64,000 bases of DNA from Pseudomonas vlassakiae (GTDB lineage Bacteria; Pseudomonadota; Gammaproteobacteria; Pseudomonadales; Pseudomonadaceae): NCBI RefSeq assembly GCF_014269035.2, contig NZ_JABWRP020000002.1, forward strand, positions 310,001-374,000. The letters run 5' to 3'. Position 1 is the stretch's first letter. The number at the start of each line of letters is the position of its first letter. The notes under the pieces were generated by a model that was not told the DNA's origin, did no database searches, and saw only the letters and a program-made list of their open reading frames with translations. Of this stretch, positions 42,371-51,409 are shown in pieces. Both the position numbers and the translations under genes were made by a program.

Positions 42371-43057
42371 TCAGAGAGGCGCGGCAACCGGCGCCAAGGT
42401 GGGGCCATGCTTAACGCGCTCAGGCGCCTTGTGGACCATGGTGTAGGCGTAGTCCACGCCCATGCCGTACGCGCCGGAGTGCTCTTTGACCAGCTCCATC
42501 ACGGCGTCGTAGGTTGCGCGGTTGTTCCAGTCGCGCTGCCACTCCAGGAGCACCTGTTGCCAGGTCACCGGCACGACGCCTGCCTGGATCATGCGCTGCA
42601 TGGCGTAGTCGTGGGCCTCCTTGGTCGTGCCGCCGGAGGCATCGGCAACCATGTAGATCTCGTAGCCGGCATCGTGCATGGCGGACAGCGCGAATGTGGT
42701 GTTGCAGACCTCGGTCCACAGGCCGGAAACGATGATCTTGTTGCGGCTGTTTTTCTTCAGGGCATCACGAACCTTCTGATCGTCCCAGGAGTTCATCGAA
42801 GTCCGTTCCAGCAGCGGCGCCTCAGGGAATACCGCTAGCAGCTCGGGGTAGGTATGCCCGGAGAAGCTCTCGGTCTCGACCGTGGTGAAGAGGGTCGGCA
42901 CGTTGAAGATCCTGGCCGCCTTGGCCAGGCCAACGGTGTTGTTCTTCAGCGTTTGTCGATCGATGCTCTGGACGCCGAAAGCCATCTGCGGTTGGTGATC
43001 GATGAAGATCAGCTGGCTGTTGAACGGGGTCAGGACTTCAGTGTTTGGCGTGCTCAT
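42371..43057 (-). CDS. Isochorismatase-family cysteine hydrolase (YcaC-like)
   Basis: The product has 228 residues. The triad positions of the family are visible: D20 (LIFIDHQPQM), a lysine near 101-102 and the nucleophile C118 (SGLWTEVCNTTFALSA). The KIIVSGLWTEVC block and the long C-terminal part fit YcaC-like hydrolases rather than true isochorismatases. They cleave amides or esters of small molecules. It is divergent from a RidA gene, with a palindrome between, and may act with it on an imine/amide intermediate. Confidence 0.8.
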   Translation of the reverse strand: MSTPNTEVLTPFNSQLIFIDHQPQMAFGVQSIDRQTLKNNTVGLAKAARIFNVPTLFTTVETESFSGHTYPELLAVFPEAPLLERTSMNSWDDQKVRDALKKNSRNKIIVSGLWTEVCNTTFALSAMHDAGYEIYMVADASGGTTKEAHDYAMQRMIQAGVVPVTWQQVLLEWQRDWNNRATYDAVMELVKEHSGAYGMGVDYAYTMVHKAPERVKHGPTLAPVAAPL

Positions 43058-43170
43058 TGCTATTCCCTGTGCTGGTTTGTGGTGACGGTTTGCTCAGCGG
43101 TTGTCGCCGAGTGCCAGCAAACGATAACCAAACCATCAGCGATACGGTGGCGCACTTTTGCGTCGCTAAA

Positions 43171-43186
43171 GGCGCATTAATGCGCC
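43171..43186. promoter_or_regulatory. 16-bp perfect palindrome in divergent promoter
   Basis: GGCGCATTAATGCGCC lies between the hydrolase (minus) and ridA (plus). A wider inverted repeat, GGTGGCGCA (43146-43154) and TGCGCCACC (43181-43189), surrounds it. This is a good candidate site for the LysR protein encoded at 43748. Confidence 0.6.
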
Positions 43187-43262
43187 ACCGGTTGCGCTGG
43201 GTACGGTGCTAGCCTCTGCGCTACCCGGATCACTACGATCCGTCATTCACCTGGAGAATGCA

Positions 43263-43724
43263 GTGGCTGCATCACGACCTTTCAACGACGACACCGCCTA
43301 CTGGGGCGTCCCCTGGGAAGCAAGCTACGGCTATCCGCAAGCCCGGCGGGTAGGTAACGAGATTTTCGTATCGGGCCAGTTCAATCATGACCAGGACGGC
43401 AATCTGGTTGCTCCGGCGCCTCTGGATGCCGACGGCAGACCGAGCGATTTCTCATCGATGGGGGAACAGATGCGTGTGGCCTATGACAACGTCTCATCGT
43501 TGCTCGCCCTCTATGGCGCCAGCCTTGATGATGTCGTCGAAGAAACCCTTTACGTGCTGGACATGGACGCAGCCTTCGCCGTGGTCGGCAAGGTACGCAA
43601 GGCGGCCTATGGTTCGGAACGCCCGCAGGCGGCGAGCAACATCATTGGCGTGTCGAGGCTCGCCCAACGCCCTCAACTGATCGAAATCGCCTGCCGGGCG
43701 GTGATTGGTGCCAGAACCCGCTGA
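43263..43724 (+). CDS. RidA/YjgF-family protein
   Basis: The product has 153 residues from GTG 43263, with GGAG 7-8 bases upstream. Family blocks include EIFVSGQFNHDQDGNLV, MRVAYDNVSSLLALYGASLD and VEETLYVLDMDAAFA. RidA-type proteins hydrolyse reactive enamines and imines to ketones, protecting PLP enzymes; subfamilies act in catabolic routes. It has an N-terminal extension beyond the 128-residue RidA. It sits between the divergent hydrolase and a convergent LysR gene, consistent with a small dedicated pathway. Confidence 0.8.
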   Translation: MAASRPFNDDTAYWGVPWEASYGYPQARRVGNEIFVSGQFNHDQDGNLVAPAPLDADGRPSDFSSMGEQMRVAYDNVSSLLALYGASLDDVVEETLYVLDMDAAFAVVGKVRKAAYGSERPQAASNIIGVSRLAQRPQLIEIACRAVIGARTR

Positions 43725-43747
43725 CCTGCGTTCCCGCCATCAGCCTG

Positions 43748-44731
43748 TCAGGCCGGGACCGCCTGCTGCCCTTCGACCAGTGGTTTCAGGTCGGCAACGG
43801 CAGCCGCGCAGAAGGTCATGAAGGCTTTGACCCGCCAGGACTTGCGTATGTCCTGGTGGGTCAGCAACCACAGTTCATCCTGCAGTTGCGGCACTACCGG
43901 GCCGACGCGAACCAGGCCTGGCGTAATGTCGCCCAGCATGCAGGGCAGGAACCCGTAACCCAGGCCCGCCGCAATGGCTGCACTGGCTGCGGCCACTGAG
44001 TCGGTGCGATAGGCAATGGACTCGGGCGCAACCCTGGATTCGACATAGCTTGTCGCTTTCAAACCGCACAGCGCCGCGGAATAGGAAACCCATCCGTGGC
44101 CTTCGGCAAAGGGGTTGGCAGGTAGAGGCTGCTTGATGCTGGCATAGGGGGCCCAGGCGATGTTGGCCAGCTTTCGGCCGACCAGGCTTTCCGCTGGCTT
44201 GCGGGTCGCACGGACGGCGATATCGGACTCATCGCGGGCAAGGCTCAGCGTCTCGTTGCCGACCAGCACTTCGATGGTTATGCCTTCATTGAGCGCTTTG
44301 AAGTCCGCGATGATCGGGGTGAGGAAGTACAGCAGCAATGAGTCGCTTGTGGTGATCCGCAGTTTGCCGAGGGGGCCTTGGCCGGCTCGGGAGACACGCC
44401 GCGTCACGCTCACGATGTCGAGTTCGACGCGCTCGGCCAGGGCATGCAATTCCGCACCTTCGGCCGTCAGCAAGTACCCGGCTTTACGGTGATCGAACAG
44501 CGCCACCCCGAGGGCTTTTTCGACCTGGGAGACCCGGCGCGATACCGTGGAAACGTTGATGCCAAGTTTCTTGGCGGTGGCGGAGCGATTGCCGCAATCA
44601 CTCAAGGTCTTGATGATTCGCAGGTCGTCCCAGGACAGCTGGTTGACCGCCTCACCTGCATCCCATTTGGGCCCGGTGGCGTTGACAGGGGTCGGCAGGG
44701 CACTTCCAGGTGACGGCTTCACGGCGTTCAT
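43748..44731 (-). CDS. LysR-family regulator
   Basis: The product has 327 residues from ATG 44731. Before the HTH there is an unusual disordered leader of about 30 residues (PSPGSALPTPVNATGPKW). HTH: LRIIKTLSDCGNRSATAKKL and INVSTVSRRVSQVEKALGVA. The effector domain begins KLRITTSDSLLLYFLTPI. It converges on ridA and probably regulates the divergent hydrolase/ridA pair. The serine-threonine-valine start of the recognition helix is typical for regulators of catabolic genes. Confidence 0.85.
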   Translation of the reverse strand: MNAVKPSPGSALPTPVNATGPKWDAGEAVNQLSWDDLRIIKTLSDCGNRSATAKKLGINVSTVSRRVSQVEKALGVALFDHRKAGYLLTAEGAELHALAERVELDIVSVTRRVSRAGQGPLGKLRITTSDSLLLYFLTPIIADFKALNEGITIEVLVGNETLSLARDESDIAVRATRKPAESLVGRKLANIAWAPYASIKQPLPANPFAEGHGWVSYSAALCGLKATSYVESRVAPESIAYRTDSVAAASAAIAAGLGYGFLPCMLGDITPGLVRVGPVVPQLQDELWLLTHQDIRKSWRVKAFMTFCAAAVADLKPLVEGQQAVPA

Positions 44732-44803
44732 TCCAGGTACGGTGTGCAGATGATACGAGAAGGGGCGGGGGCAACCAAGATGACGCACCCGCTCGTCCAG
44801 GCG

Positions 44804-46006
44804 CTATCCACTCACCTTGAACACATGCTTCATGTAGGCCACGAAGTTCGCATCCCGGCACTGGGTCTTGCCCGGGCTGTCGGAGATCTTCGCCACTGGT
44901 GCGCCATTGCAGTCGGTCATCTTGATCACGATGTTCATCGGTTCTACCCCGGGGATATCGCAGGTCAGCCGGGTACCAATGCCGAAGCTCACGTTGATCC
45001 GCGTGTGCAACGCCCGGTACAGGCCCAGCGCCTTGGCGAAATCCAGGCCGTCGGAAAAGATCAGCGTCTTGCCTTTCGGGTCGATCCCCAGCCGCTCATA
45101 GTGGGCGATGGCTTTCTCCGCCCACACCAGCGGGTCCCCAGAGTCGTGGCGCAGGCCGTCGAACAGCTTGGCGAAGTACAGGTCGAAATCGTCCAGGAAG
45201 GCGTCCATGGTGATGCAGTCGGTCAAGGCGATGCCGAGCAAGCCCCGGTACTCGCGCACCCAGGCTTCCAGTGCGGCGGCCTGGCTGTCGACCAGCCGTG
45301 GGCCGAGCTGCTGGTGGGCCATGAACCATTCGTGGGCCATGGTGCCGAGCGGCTTGAGTTCGAGCTCGCGAGCCAGGTGCACGTTGCTGGTGCCGACGAA
45401 GCGGCCGGGGAAGTCGTGCTTGAGCAGGTATACCACCTCTTCCTGCACCCGGTAGGAAAAGCGCCGCCGCGTCCCGAAGTCGGCGAGCTGGAAGCCGGCC
45501 AGCTCATCGGCACTGGCCTCGGCCTTGAGCCAGTCCATTTTCTGGTACAGGCGCTCGCCCACCTGTTCGATCGTGACATCGCGATAGCGGTAGCGATTGC
45601 GTACTTCGCTGATGATCGCCAGCAAGGGGATTTCGTAGAGGATCACGTGCAGCCATGGCCCGCGCACACGGATCGCCAATTGCCCGGCTGCATCCAGGCC
45701 GACCTGCACATAGCGCAGGTTGAAGCGGAACAGGCTGAGGAAGCGGATGAAGTCCGGCTTGAGGAACGGGATCTTTTCCAGATAGGCCAGTTGGTCGTGG
45801 GTGACGGTGACTTCGCTCAGCAACTCTATCTGGTAACGGATTTCTGCCAGGTATGGGGAGAGGTCTTCGTTGTTGCGGCAGCGAAACTCCCATTCCACCT
45901 CGGCGTTGGGGTAATTGTGCAGCACCGCCTGCATCATGGTGATCTTGTAGAAGTCGGTGTCCAGCAGGTTCTGGATGATCCGTGGGCCGAAAACGCTTTC
46001 GCTCAT
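44804..46006 (-). CDS. pncB: Nicotinate phosphoribosyltransferase
   Basis: PncB joins nicotinate and PRPP to nicotinate mononucleotide in NAD salvage. The 400-residue enzyme has [15 protein letters not shown] at the start, [21 protein letters not shown], the [10 protein letters not shown] region and the HDSGDP phosphate loop, all typical of the E. coli-type enzyme. It overlaps the pncA gene by 4 bases and is thus co-translated. The NrtR-type regulator gene lies divergently upstream of pncA. Confidence 0.93.
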   Translation of the reverse strand: MSESVFGPRIIQNLLDTDFYKITMMQAVLHNYPNAEVEWEFRCRNNEDLSPYLAEIRYQIELLSEVTVTHDQLAYLEKIPFLKPDFIRFLSLFRFNLRYVQVGLDAAGQLAIRVRGPWLHVILYEIPLLAIISEVRNRYRYRDVTIEQVGERLYQKMDWLKAEASADELAGFQLADFGTRRRFSYRVQEEVVYLLKHDFPGRFVGTSNVHLARELELKPLGTMAHEWFMAHQQLGPRLVDSQAAALEAWVREYRGLLGIALTDCITMDAFLDDFDLYFAKLFDGLRHDSGDPLVWAEKAIAHYERLGIDPKGKTLIFSDGLDFAKALGLYRALHTRINVSFGIGTRLTCDIPGVEPMNIVIKMTDCNGAPVAKISDSPGKTQCRDANFVAYMKHVFKVSG

Positions 46007-46653
46007 GGGCGGTCTTCCTTGATCAGTGAGAGCTGGTAGTCGAGCGCGGCTTCATCGCCGCAGAGGATAACGCCCTCTGCGGCCAGTGCACCGCAGGCAG
46101 TGATGGCGCCTTCCTGGGTCAAGGCGCGACAGGCCGGCAGGTACAGCAGCACCTGGAAGCCAGCCTGGCGCAATTGCCGGGCAGTGGTCTTGACGCAGTA
46201 GTCCAGGGCCAGGCCGCCGACGATCACCGCGCCGACCTGCTGCACCTTGAGGTATTCGATGACCCCGGTGGAGCGGCGCTCGGCGAGGTCGTGGTAGCAG
46301 GCGCCGTAAGGGTGCAGGTCGGGTTCGACGCCTTTCCAGACAAAGTAGTCGTAATCGATCGGGGCGGGCAGGCCAGGCAGCAGCTCGAAGCCGGGGGTGC
46401 CGGGAACGCAGTGGCTGACCCAGGTCAGGTCGGCATTGGCCAGGGCAAGCGGTTGCAGCATCTGGCCGGGTTCGGCCACCACCCAGGCGGCGTTGGCCGG
46501 GTGGGCGTCCTTGCTGCCCAGGCGCAGGTCGGCGCGCAACGCCATGGCGTTGAGGTCCGGGGCGATCTCGTTGCCTTCCGGTACCGGCAGCTCCTGAGGG
46601 GCGTTGGCGGTGAAGCCGTTCTGCGCGTCGACATCGAAACTGGCGATCTTCAT
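46003..46653 (-). CDS. pncA: Nicotinamidase
   Basis: PncA deamidates nicotinamide to nicotinate, which pncB then uses. The 216-residue protein has the Asp-Lys-Cys triad D9 (FDVDAQNGF), K107 (WKGVEPD) and C153 ([10 protein letters not shown]), plus metal ligands D49 and H51 (SKDAHP). GGAGACCCGCC precedes ATG 46653. It is divergent from the NrtR gene, with a 137-bp spacer holding inverted repeats. Confidence 0.92.
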   Translation of the reverse strand: MKIASFDVDAQNGFTANAPQELPVPEGNEIAPDLNAMALRADLRLGSKDAHPANAAWVVAEPGQMLQPLALANADLTWVSHCVPGTPGFELLPGLPAPIDYDYFVWKGVEPDLHPYGACYHDLAERRSTGVIEYLKVQQVGAVIVGGLALDYCVKTTARQLRQAGFQVLLYLPACRALTQEGAITACGALAAEGVILCGDEAALDYQLSLIKEDRP

Positions 46654-46704
46654 GGCGGGTCTCCTCGCTGGAATGGCTATATAATTCACCTGGTGTAATA
46701 AGTG

Positions 46705-46716
46705 TGTCAAGTGACA
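46705..46716. promoter_or_regulatory. Candidate NrtR operator
   Basis: TGTCA-AG-TGACA is a perfect inverted repeat. A second near-palindrome, TTCACCTGGTGTAA, lies about 20 bases to its left (46685-46698). Both sit in the divergent pncA/nrtR promoter. Which one NrtR binds cannot be read off. Confidence 0.5.
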
Positions 46717-46790
46717 ATTCATTCGGGCTTTAGGGTTGCCATACTTAGAATCTCTGGTGGATTATTGCGCGGATGAAAGAGGAGCCCCCG

Positions 46791-47495
46791 GTGAGTACAG
46801 TCGAAGTCCTGGCCAGTGTCGATATCGTCGCCCTGCGCCTGGCCCCAGAGGCCCAGCATCTGCAAGTGTTGTTGCACCGACGTGAGCGCGAGCCCCATGT
46901 CGGCCAGTGGGCGTTGCCTGGCGTGATCGTCAATGGTCGCATCCCGGACACCAGCCTGGAGGGCGCTGCCGAACGCGCCTTGCGGGAGAAAGCCCAGGTG
47001 CTGCCGCGCCACCTGGAACAGGTGGGTACCGAAGGCAATGCTTTCCGCGACCCGCGGGGCTGGTCGTTGAGTACCTACTACCTGGCCTTGCTCGACACGC
47101 ATCAGCAGGTCGAGGGTGACCAGTTGGCGTTTTTCGACCTGGACAGCGTGATTGACCGCAAGGTGTTGCTGCCGTTCGACCACAACCTGCTGGTCGAGCG
47201 CGCGCGCGAGCGGTTGGCTTCCAAGACGGTGTACAGCAGTTTGCCGCTGTATCTGCTGGCGCAGAAGTTCACCGTGCTCGATGCGCTGGGGGCGGTGCAG
47301 GCATGCCTCGGGCAGGCGGTGAACAACACCTCGCTGCGCAAGCGCCTGGAGCGCCTGCGTGAGCTGGGTTGGGTGCGCGATACCGGGGAGAAGAACCAGC
47401 CCAGGCTGGGCCGGCCGCAGCAGTTGTATCAGTACACGCCGCAGGGCGATGGGGTGTTCATGTTCGATCGCAGCCTGTTGCCGGAAGGCGCCTGA
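46791..47495 (+). CDS. nrtR: NrtR-type Nudix-related NAD regulator
   Basis: The product has 234 residues from GTG 46791, which has GAGGAG 7 bases upstream; ATG 46773 has none. The N-terminal Nudix-like domain (DIVALRL, HVGQWALPGVIVNGR) has a degenerate catalytic box, with EGAAERALREKAQV lacking the EExG pair, as in NrtR sensors of ADP-ribose. The C-terminal winged helix contains NNTSLRKRLERLRELGWV. It probably represses pncA-pncB and releases DNA when bound to a NAD metabolite. Confidence 0.85.
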   Translation: MSTVEVLASVDIVALRLAPEAQHLQVLLHRREREPHVGQWALPGVIVNGRIPDTSLEGAAERALREKAQVLPRHLEQVGTEGNAFRDPRGWSLSTYYLALLDTHQQVEGDQLAFFDLDSVIDRKVLLPFDHNLLVERARERLASKTVYSSLPLYLLAQKFTVLDALGAVQACLGQAVNNTSLRKRLERLRELGWVRDTGEKNQPRLGRPQQLYQYTPQGDGVFMFDRSLLPEGA

Positions 47496-47516
47496 GCGGC
47501 GCAGGATGCGCTGTTC

Positions 47517-48110
47517 TCATTCTTCGCCGTAATTCATGATCGACAGCAGGCGGATCGGCACCTGCACCAGTTGCTCCGGGCCATGCGGGGTTTCGCCATC
47601 GAAGGTCAGGCTGTCGCCGGCTTGCATGCGGTAGAGCTGGTTGCCGTGGCGGTAGACCAGTTCCCCTTCCAGCAAATGCAGGAACTCGGTACCGGGGTGG
47701 GCGAAGGTGGGGAATTCCTCGCTGGCGTCGTCCATGGTCACCATGTACGCCTCGAAGTGCTTCTTCGGCCCCCTGGCGTGATTGAGCAAATGGTAGGTAT
47801 GGCCCTTCTCGGTGCCGCGGCGCACCACCTCCAGCCCTTCACCGGCCTTGACCAGCAAGGCATTGCCATCGGGCTGGTCATATTGGCTGAACAGCTTGGC
47901 CATCGGCATGCCCAGCACATCGCACAGGCGGCTCAGGGTATCGAGGCTGGTGGACACCTGGGCGTTCTCGATCTTGCTCAGCATGCCCTGGCTGATGCCG
48001 GCGATGCGCGCCACATCGGCGAGCTTGAGTGACTGGGCCTGGCGCTGGCGCTTGATCTGCAGGCCCAGGTACTGCTCGAGGCGAAGGCGGGGTTCGGTTT
48101 CGGTTGACAT
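47517..48110 (-). CDS. XRE-family regulator with cupin domain (PuuR-like)
   Basis: The product has 197 residues. The N-terminal HTH_XRE (QSLKLADVARIAGISQGML then LDTLSRLCDVLGMPMAKLF) is joined to a cupin sensor (FAHPGTEFLHLLEGELVY, LTFDGETPHGPEQLV). This domain pair is that of polyamine or amine-responsive repressors. It is divergent from the glnT-glx operon with a 279-bp spacer and is the prime candidate for its specific regulator. The inverted repeat at 48148 lies just upstream of its own start. Confidence 0.85.
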   Translation of the reverse strand: MSTETEPRLRLEQYLGLQIKRQRQAQSLKLADVARIAGISQGMLSKIENAQVSTSLDTLSRLCDVLGMPMAKLFSQYDQPDGNALLVKAGEGLEVVRRGTEKGHTYHLLNHARGPKKHFEAYMVTMDDASEEFPTFAHPGTEFLHLLEGELVYRHGNQLYRMQAGDSLTFDGETPHGPEQLVQVPIRLLSIMNYGEE

Positions 48111-48147
48111 CGACTGTCCTGCACGTTTTCAGTTCAAGAATAAATAT

Positions 48148-48168
48148 TTCGCACTGAGAAAGTGCGAA
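48148..48168. promoter_or_regulatory. Candidate operator of the XRE-cupin regulator
   Basis: TTCGCACT, a GAGAA spacer and AGTGCGAA form an 8-bp perfect inverted repeat 38 bases upstream of the regulator start. A second inverted repeat with GAGAAA and TTTCTC arms (48334-48350) lies just after the sigma54-type promoter of glnT, so both promoters could be repressed by one protein. Confidence 0.55.
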
Positions 48169-48309
48169 GGGTAGCCGCTTTGGCGGCATCTTTCCTCGGA
48201 TGAAAACAAGTTTCCCATAAGTAGCGCATAAAAACCTGCAAGGTTTTGTGCTGTCTGGTCCGGCCTCATCGCGGCTGAAGCTACACAAGGTTCTCACTCT
48301 GAACAGAGC

Positions 48310-48324
48310 TGGCAAGCACATTGC
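48310..48324 (+). promoter_or_regulatory. Sigma54 (RpoN) promoter of glnT
   Basis: TGGCAAGCACATTGC has GG (48311-48312) and GC (48323-48324) separated by exactly 10 bases, matching TGGCAC-N5-TTGC at nearly all positions. It lies 66 bases before the glnT start. It points to nitrogen control through an NtrC-type activator; no clear NtrC box was found. Confidence 0.7.
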
Positions 48325-48389
48325 ATTCCTGTAGAGAAATTAAGTTTCTCATGCGGAATTAGTGCCCCTCACCCAGGAGTGATCAACCC

Positions 48390-49724
48390 ATGTTGCCAGC
48401 AGAAACCCAGCGCACCCTCGACCAGTACGGCATCAAGTATGTGTTGGCGCAGTTCGTCGATATCCACGGTGCGGCGAAGACCAAGTCGGTGCCGGTATCG
48501 GGCCTCAAGATGGTGGCTGAAGAGGGTGCCGGCTTTGCCGGGTTCGCCATCTGCGGCATGGGCATGGAGCCCCATGGCCCGGATTTCATGGCCCGTGGCG
48601 ACTTGTCCACGCTGATTCCGGTGCCATGGCAGCCGGGCTATGGGCGGGTGGTGTGCGTGGGCCACGTCAACGGCCAGCCCTGGCCCTACGACAGCCGCCA
48701 CGTATTACAGCAGCAGGTACAGCGCCTGGCCGACAAGGGCTGGACCCTGAACACCGGCCTTGAACCCGAGTTCAGCCTGTTCCGCCGTGACGAAGGCGGC
48801 AAGCTGCAACTGGTGGACGCCTCCGACAACCTCGACAAGCCTTGCTACGACTACAAGGGCCTGTCGCGTTCGCGGCTGTTCCTCGAACGCCTGACCGAGG
48901 CCCTGCAGCCGGTCGGCTTCGACATCTACCAGATCGACCACGAAGACGCCAACGGCCAGTTCGAGATCAACTACACCTACAGCGACGCCCTGGAGTCGGC
49001 CGACCGCTTCACCTTCTTCCGCATGGCCGCCGGCGAGATCGCCAATGACCTGGGCATGATCTGCTCGTTCATGCCCAAGCCAGACCCCAAGCGCGCCGGC
49101 AATGGCATGCACTTCCACCTGTCGCTGGCCAGCAGCAGCAACAACAACCTGTTCCACGACCCGTCTGACAGCAGCGGCATGGGCCTGTCGAAACTGGCCT
49201 ACCACTTCGCCGCCGGCCTGCTGGCCCACGGCCCGGCGCTGTGCGCCTTCGCCGCACCCACGGTCAACTCGTACAAGCGTCTTGTCGTCGGCCGTTCGCT
49301 GTCCGGTGCCACCTGGGCCCCGGCCTTCGTTGCCTACGGCGCCAACAACCGTTCGGCGATGGTGCGCATCCCCTATGGCCGCCTGGAGTTCCGCCTGCCA
49401 GACGCCGGTTGCAACCCCTACCTGGTCACCGCGGCGATCATCGCCGCCGGCCTAGACGGCATCGATCGCCAGCTGGAACCGGGCGAGATGTGCAACGAGA
49501 ACCTCTACACCCTGAGCCTGGAAGAGATCGCTGCACGTGGCATCAAGACGTTGCCGCAGTCGCTCAAGGAGGCCGCCGATGCGCTGGAGGCCGACCCGCT
49601 GTTTCGCGAGGTGCTCGGCGCCGAGATCGTCGACGAGTTCATCCGGCTCAAGCGCATGGAGTGGGTGGAGTACAGCCGCCACGTCTCCGACTGGGAAATC
49701 CAGCGTTACACCGAGTTCTTCTGA
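48390..49724 (+). CDS. glnT: GlnT-type glutamine synthetase family enzyme
   Basis: The product has 444 residues. Glutamine-synthetase motifs are present: [34 protein letters not shown] and [20 protein letters not shown]. The N-terminal beta-grasp and the [14 protein letters not shown] block are of the GlnT group, which includes gamma-glutamylmethylamide synthetases, ligating glutamate to ammonia or an alkylamine. Beside glxBCD this reading is favoured over a housekeeping GS. It is preceded by a sigma54-type promoter and a XRE-cupin regulator. Confidence 0.85.
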   Translation: MLPAETQRTLDQYGIKYVLAQFVDIHGAAKTKSVPVSGLKMVAEEGAGFAGFAICGMGMEPHGPDFMARGDLSTLIPVPWQPGYGRVVCVGHVNGQPWPYDSRHVLQQQVQRLADKGWTLNTGLEPEFSLFRRDEGGKLQLVDASDNLDKPCYDYKGLSRSRLFLERLTEALQPVGFDIYQIDHEDANGQFEINYTYSDALESADRFTFFRMAAGEIANDLGMICSFMPKPDPKRAGNGMHFHLSLASSSNNNLFHDPSDSSGMGLSKLAYHFAAGLLAHGPALCAFAAPTVNSYKRLVVGRSLSGATWAPAFVAYGANNRSAMVRIPYGRLEFRLPDAGCNPYLVTAAIIAAGLDGIDRQLEPGEMCNENLYTLSLEEIAARGIKTLPQSLKEAADALEADPLFREVLGAEIVDEFIRLKRMEWVEYSRHVSDWEIQRYTEFF

Positions 49725-49740
49725 CCGCCAACCCTGTCCC

Positions 49741-49769
49741 TGGGTAGCGGCAACAGCAGCGGCTACCCA
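49741..49769 (+). other. mRNA hairpin between glnT and glxB
   Basis: TGGGTAGC and GCTACCCA pair around a 13-base loop in the 66-base gap. There is no T tract. It may be an mRNA processing or partial attenuation site that sets glnT against glxBCD levels. Confidence 0.45.
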
Positions 49770-49790
49770 CTGCCTAGAAGGAGTATCACC

Positions 49791-50696
49791 ATGTGTGGAA
49801 TCGTAGGTCTGTACCTGAAACGACCGGAGCTGGAAGCCCAGCTCGGCAAGCTCTTCGAGCCCATGCTCGAAGCCATGACCGACCGTGGCCCCGACAGCGC
49901 CGGCTTCGCCATCTACGGTGACGAAGTGGCCGATGGCTGGGTCAAGCTGACCCTGCAGGCGACGGACATCCACTACCCGTGGGCGGCCCTGATGGGCCAG
50001 CTGGAAGGGCGCCTGGGGTGCTCGCTGGACTGGCTGCAGAACGCCAGCGCGGCAGTGCTCAAGGTACACACCAGCGAAACCGCCGCCCGCCAGGCCCTGG
50101 GCGAATTGGCCCCTGACGTGCGCATCATGAGCGCCGGGCAGAGCATCGAGATCCTCAAGGGCATGGGCCTGCCAGCGGACATCTCCAGCCGCTTCGGCCT
50201 GGCCGGCATGCAGGGCAGCCACATCATCGGCCATACCCGCATGGCCACCGAAAGCGCCGTGACCCTGGAGGGCAGCCACCCGTTCTCCACCGGCGCCGAC
50301 CTGTGCCTGGTGCACAACGGCTCGCTGTCCAACCACTTCCGCCTGCGCCAGGCACTCAAGCGCGAAGGCATCAGCTTCGAGACCGACAACGACAGCGAGG
50401 TGGCGGCCGGCTACCTGACCTGGCGCCTGCAACAGGGCGACACCCTGGCCCAGGCCCTGGATGGCGCGCTGGCAGACCTGGATGGCTTCTTCACCTTCGC
50501 CATCGGCACCCGCAATGGCTTTGCCGTGATCCGCGACCCGATCGCCTGCAAGCCGGCCGTGCTGGCCGAAACCGACGACTACGTGGCCATGGCCTCCGAG
50601 TACCAGGCCCTGGCCAGCCTGCCGGGCATCGACAAGGCCAAGGTCTGGGAGCCCGCGCCCGCCACCCTCTACGTCTGGGAGCGCGAGAGCGCCTGA
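49791..50696 (+). CDS. glxB: Class II glutamine amidotransferase (GlxB)
   Basis: The product has 301 residues. The N-terminus MCGIVGLYLK gives the Ntn nucleophile Cys2 after Met removal. Further class II blocks are GHTRMATESAVTLEGSHPF and CLVHNGSLSNHFRLR, then the long region VAAGYLTWRLQQGDTLA. It corresponds to the amidotransferase domain of glutamate synthase as a separate protein. With GlxC and GlxD it forms a three-subunit glutamate-synthase-like complex; in methylamine users this complex is N-methylglutamate synthase (MgsABC). Confidence 0.87.
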   Translation: MCGIVGLYLKRPELEAQLGKLFEPMLEAMTDRGPDSAGFAIYGDEVADGWVKLTLQATDIHYPWAALMGQLEGRLGCSLDWLQNASAAVLKVHTSETAARQALGELAPDVRIMSAGQSIEILKGMGLPADISSRFGLAGMQGSHIIGHTRMATESAVTLEGSHPFSTGADLCLVHNGSLSNHFRLRQALKREGISFETDNDSEVAAGYLTWRLQQGDTLAQALDGALADLDGFFTFAIGTRNGFAVIRDPIACKPAVLAETDDYVAMASEYQALASLPGIDKAKVWEPAPATLYVWERESA

Positions 50697-50719
50697 CCCT
50701 CGAACTACTGGAGACATTC

Positions 50720-51394
50720 ATGAAGACGATCGACCTTTCCAGCGCCTCGGTGCGCGTACTCAACCAGTCCCTGCATGGCCAGGTGCAGGACCGCGAATGG
50801 CGGGTGACCCACCCCGACGGCAAGCACAACCTGGCGGTGGGCATCAACGCGGCCGTGTCGGTGGATATCGAAGGCCATGCCGGCTACTACTGCGCAGGCA
50901 TGAACCAGCAGGCCAGCGTCACCGTGCACGGCAACGTTGGCGTCGGCGTGGCCGAGAACATGATGTCCGGCTCGGTGCGGGTCAAGGGCAGCGCCTCCCA
51001 GGCCGCCGGCGCCACCGCCCATGGTGGGTTGCTGGTGATCGAGGGCGATGCCGGCGCGCGTTGCGGCATTTCCATGAAAGGCGTGGACATCGTGGTCGGC
51101 GGCAGCATCGGCCACATGAGCTGCTTCATGGGCCAGGCCGGGCGTTTGGTCGTCTGTGGCGATGCCGGCGATGCCCTGGGCGATTCGCTCTATGAGGTGC
51201 GCATCTACGTCAAGGGCTCGGTGCAATCGCTGGGCTCGGATTGCATCGAGAAAGAGATGCGCGCCGAGCACCTGAAGGAGCTGCAGGAACTGCTGAACAA
51301 GGCGGGCCTTGCGTACAAGGCCGCCGATTTCAAACGCTACGGCTCGGCCCGCCAGCTGTACAACTTCAAAGTCGACAACGCCAGCGCGTACTGA
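50720..51394 (+). CDS. glxC: GXGXG-domain protein (GlxC)
   Basis: The product has 224 residues with the right-handed beta-helix of the glutamate synthase C-terminal domain as a free subunit: GINAAVSVDIEGHAGYYCAG, GNVGVGVAENMMSGSVRVKG, ATAHGGLLVIEGDAGARCGI and GGSIGHMSCFMGQAGRLVV. The 23-base gaps on each side indicate one operon. It is thought to be a structural part that positions the ammonia tunnel. Confidence 0.87.
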   Translation: MKTIDLSSASVRVLNQSLHGQVQDREWRVTHPDGKHNLAVGINAAVSVDIEGHAGYYCAGMNQQASVTVHGNVGVGVAENMMSGSVRVKGSASQAAGATAHGGLLVIEGDAGARCGISMKGVDIVVGGSIGHMSCFMGQAGRLVVCGDAGDALGDSLYEVRIYVKGSVQSLGSDCIEKEMRAEHLKELQELLNKAGLAYKAADFKRYGSARQLYNFKVDNASAY

Positions 51395-51409
51395 TCCAGG
51401 AGCATTCCC

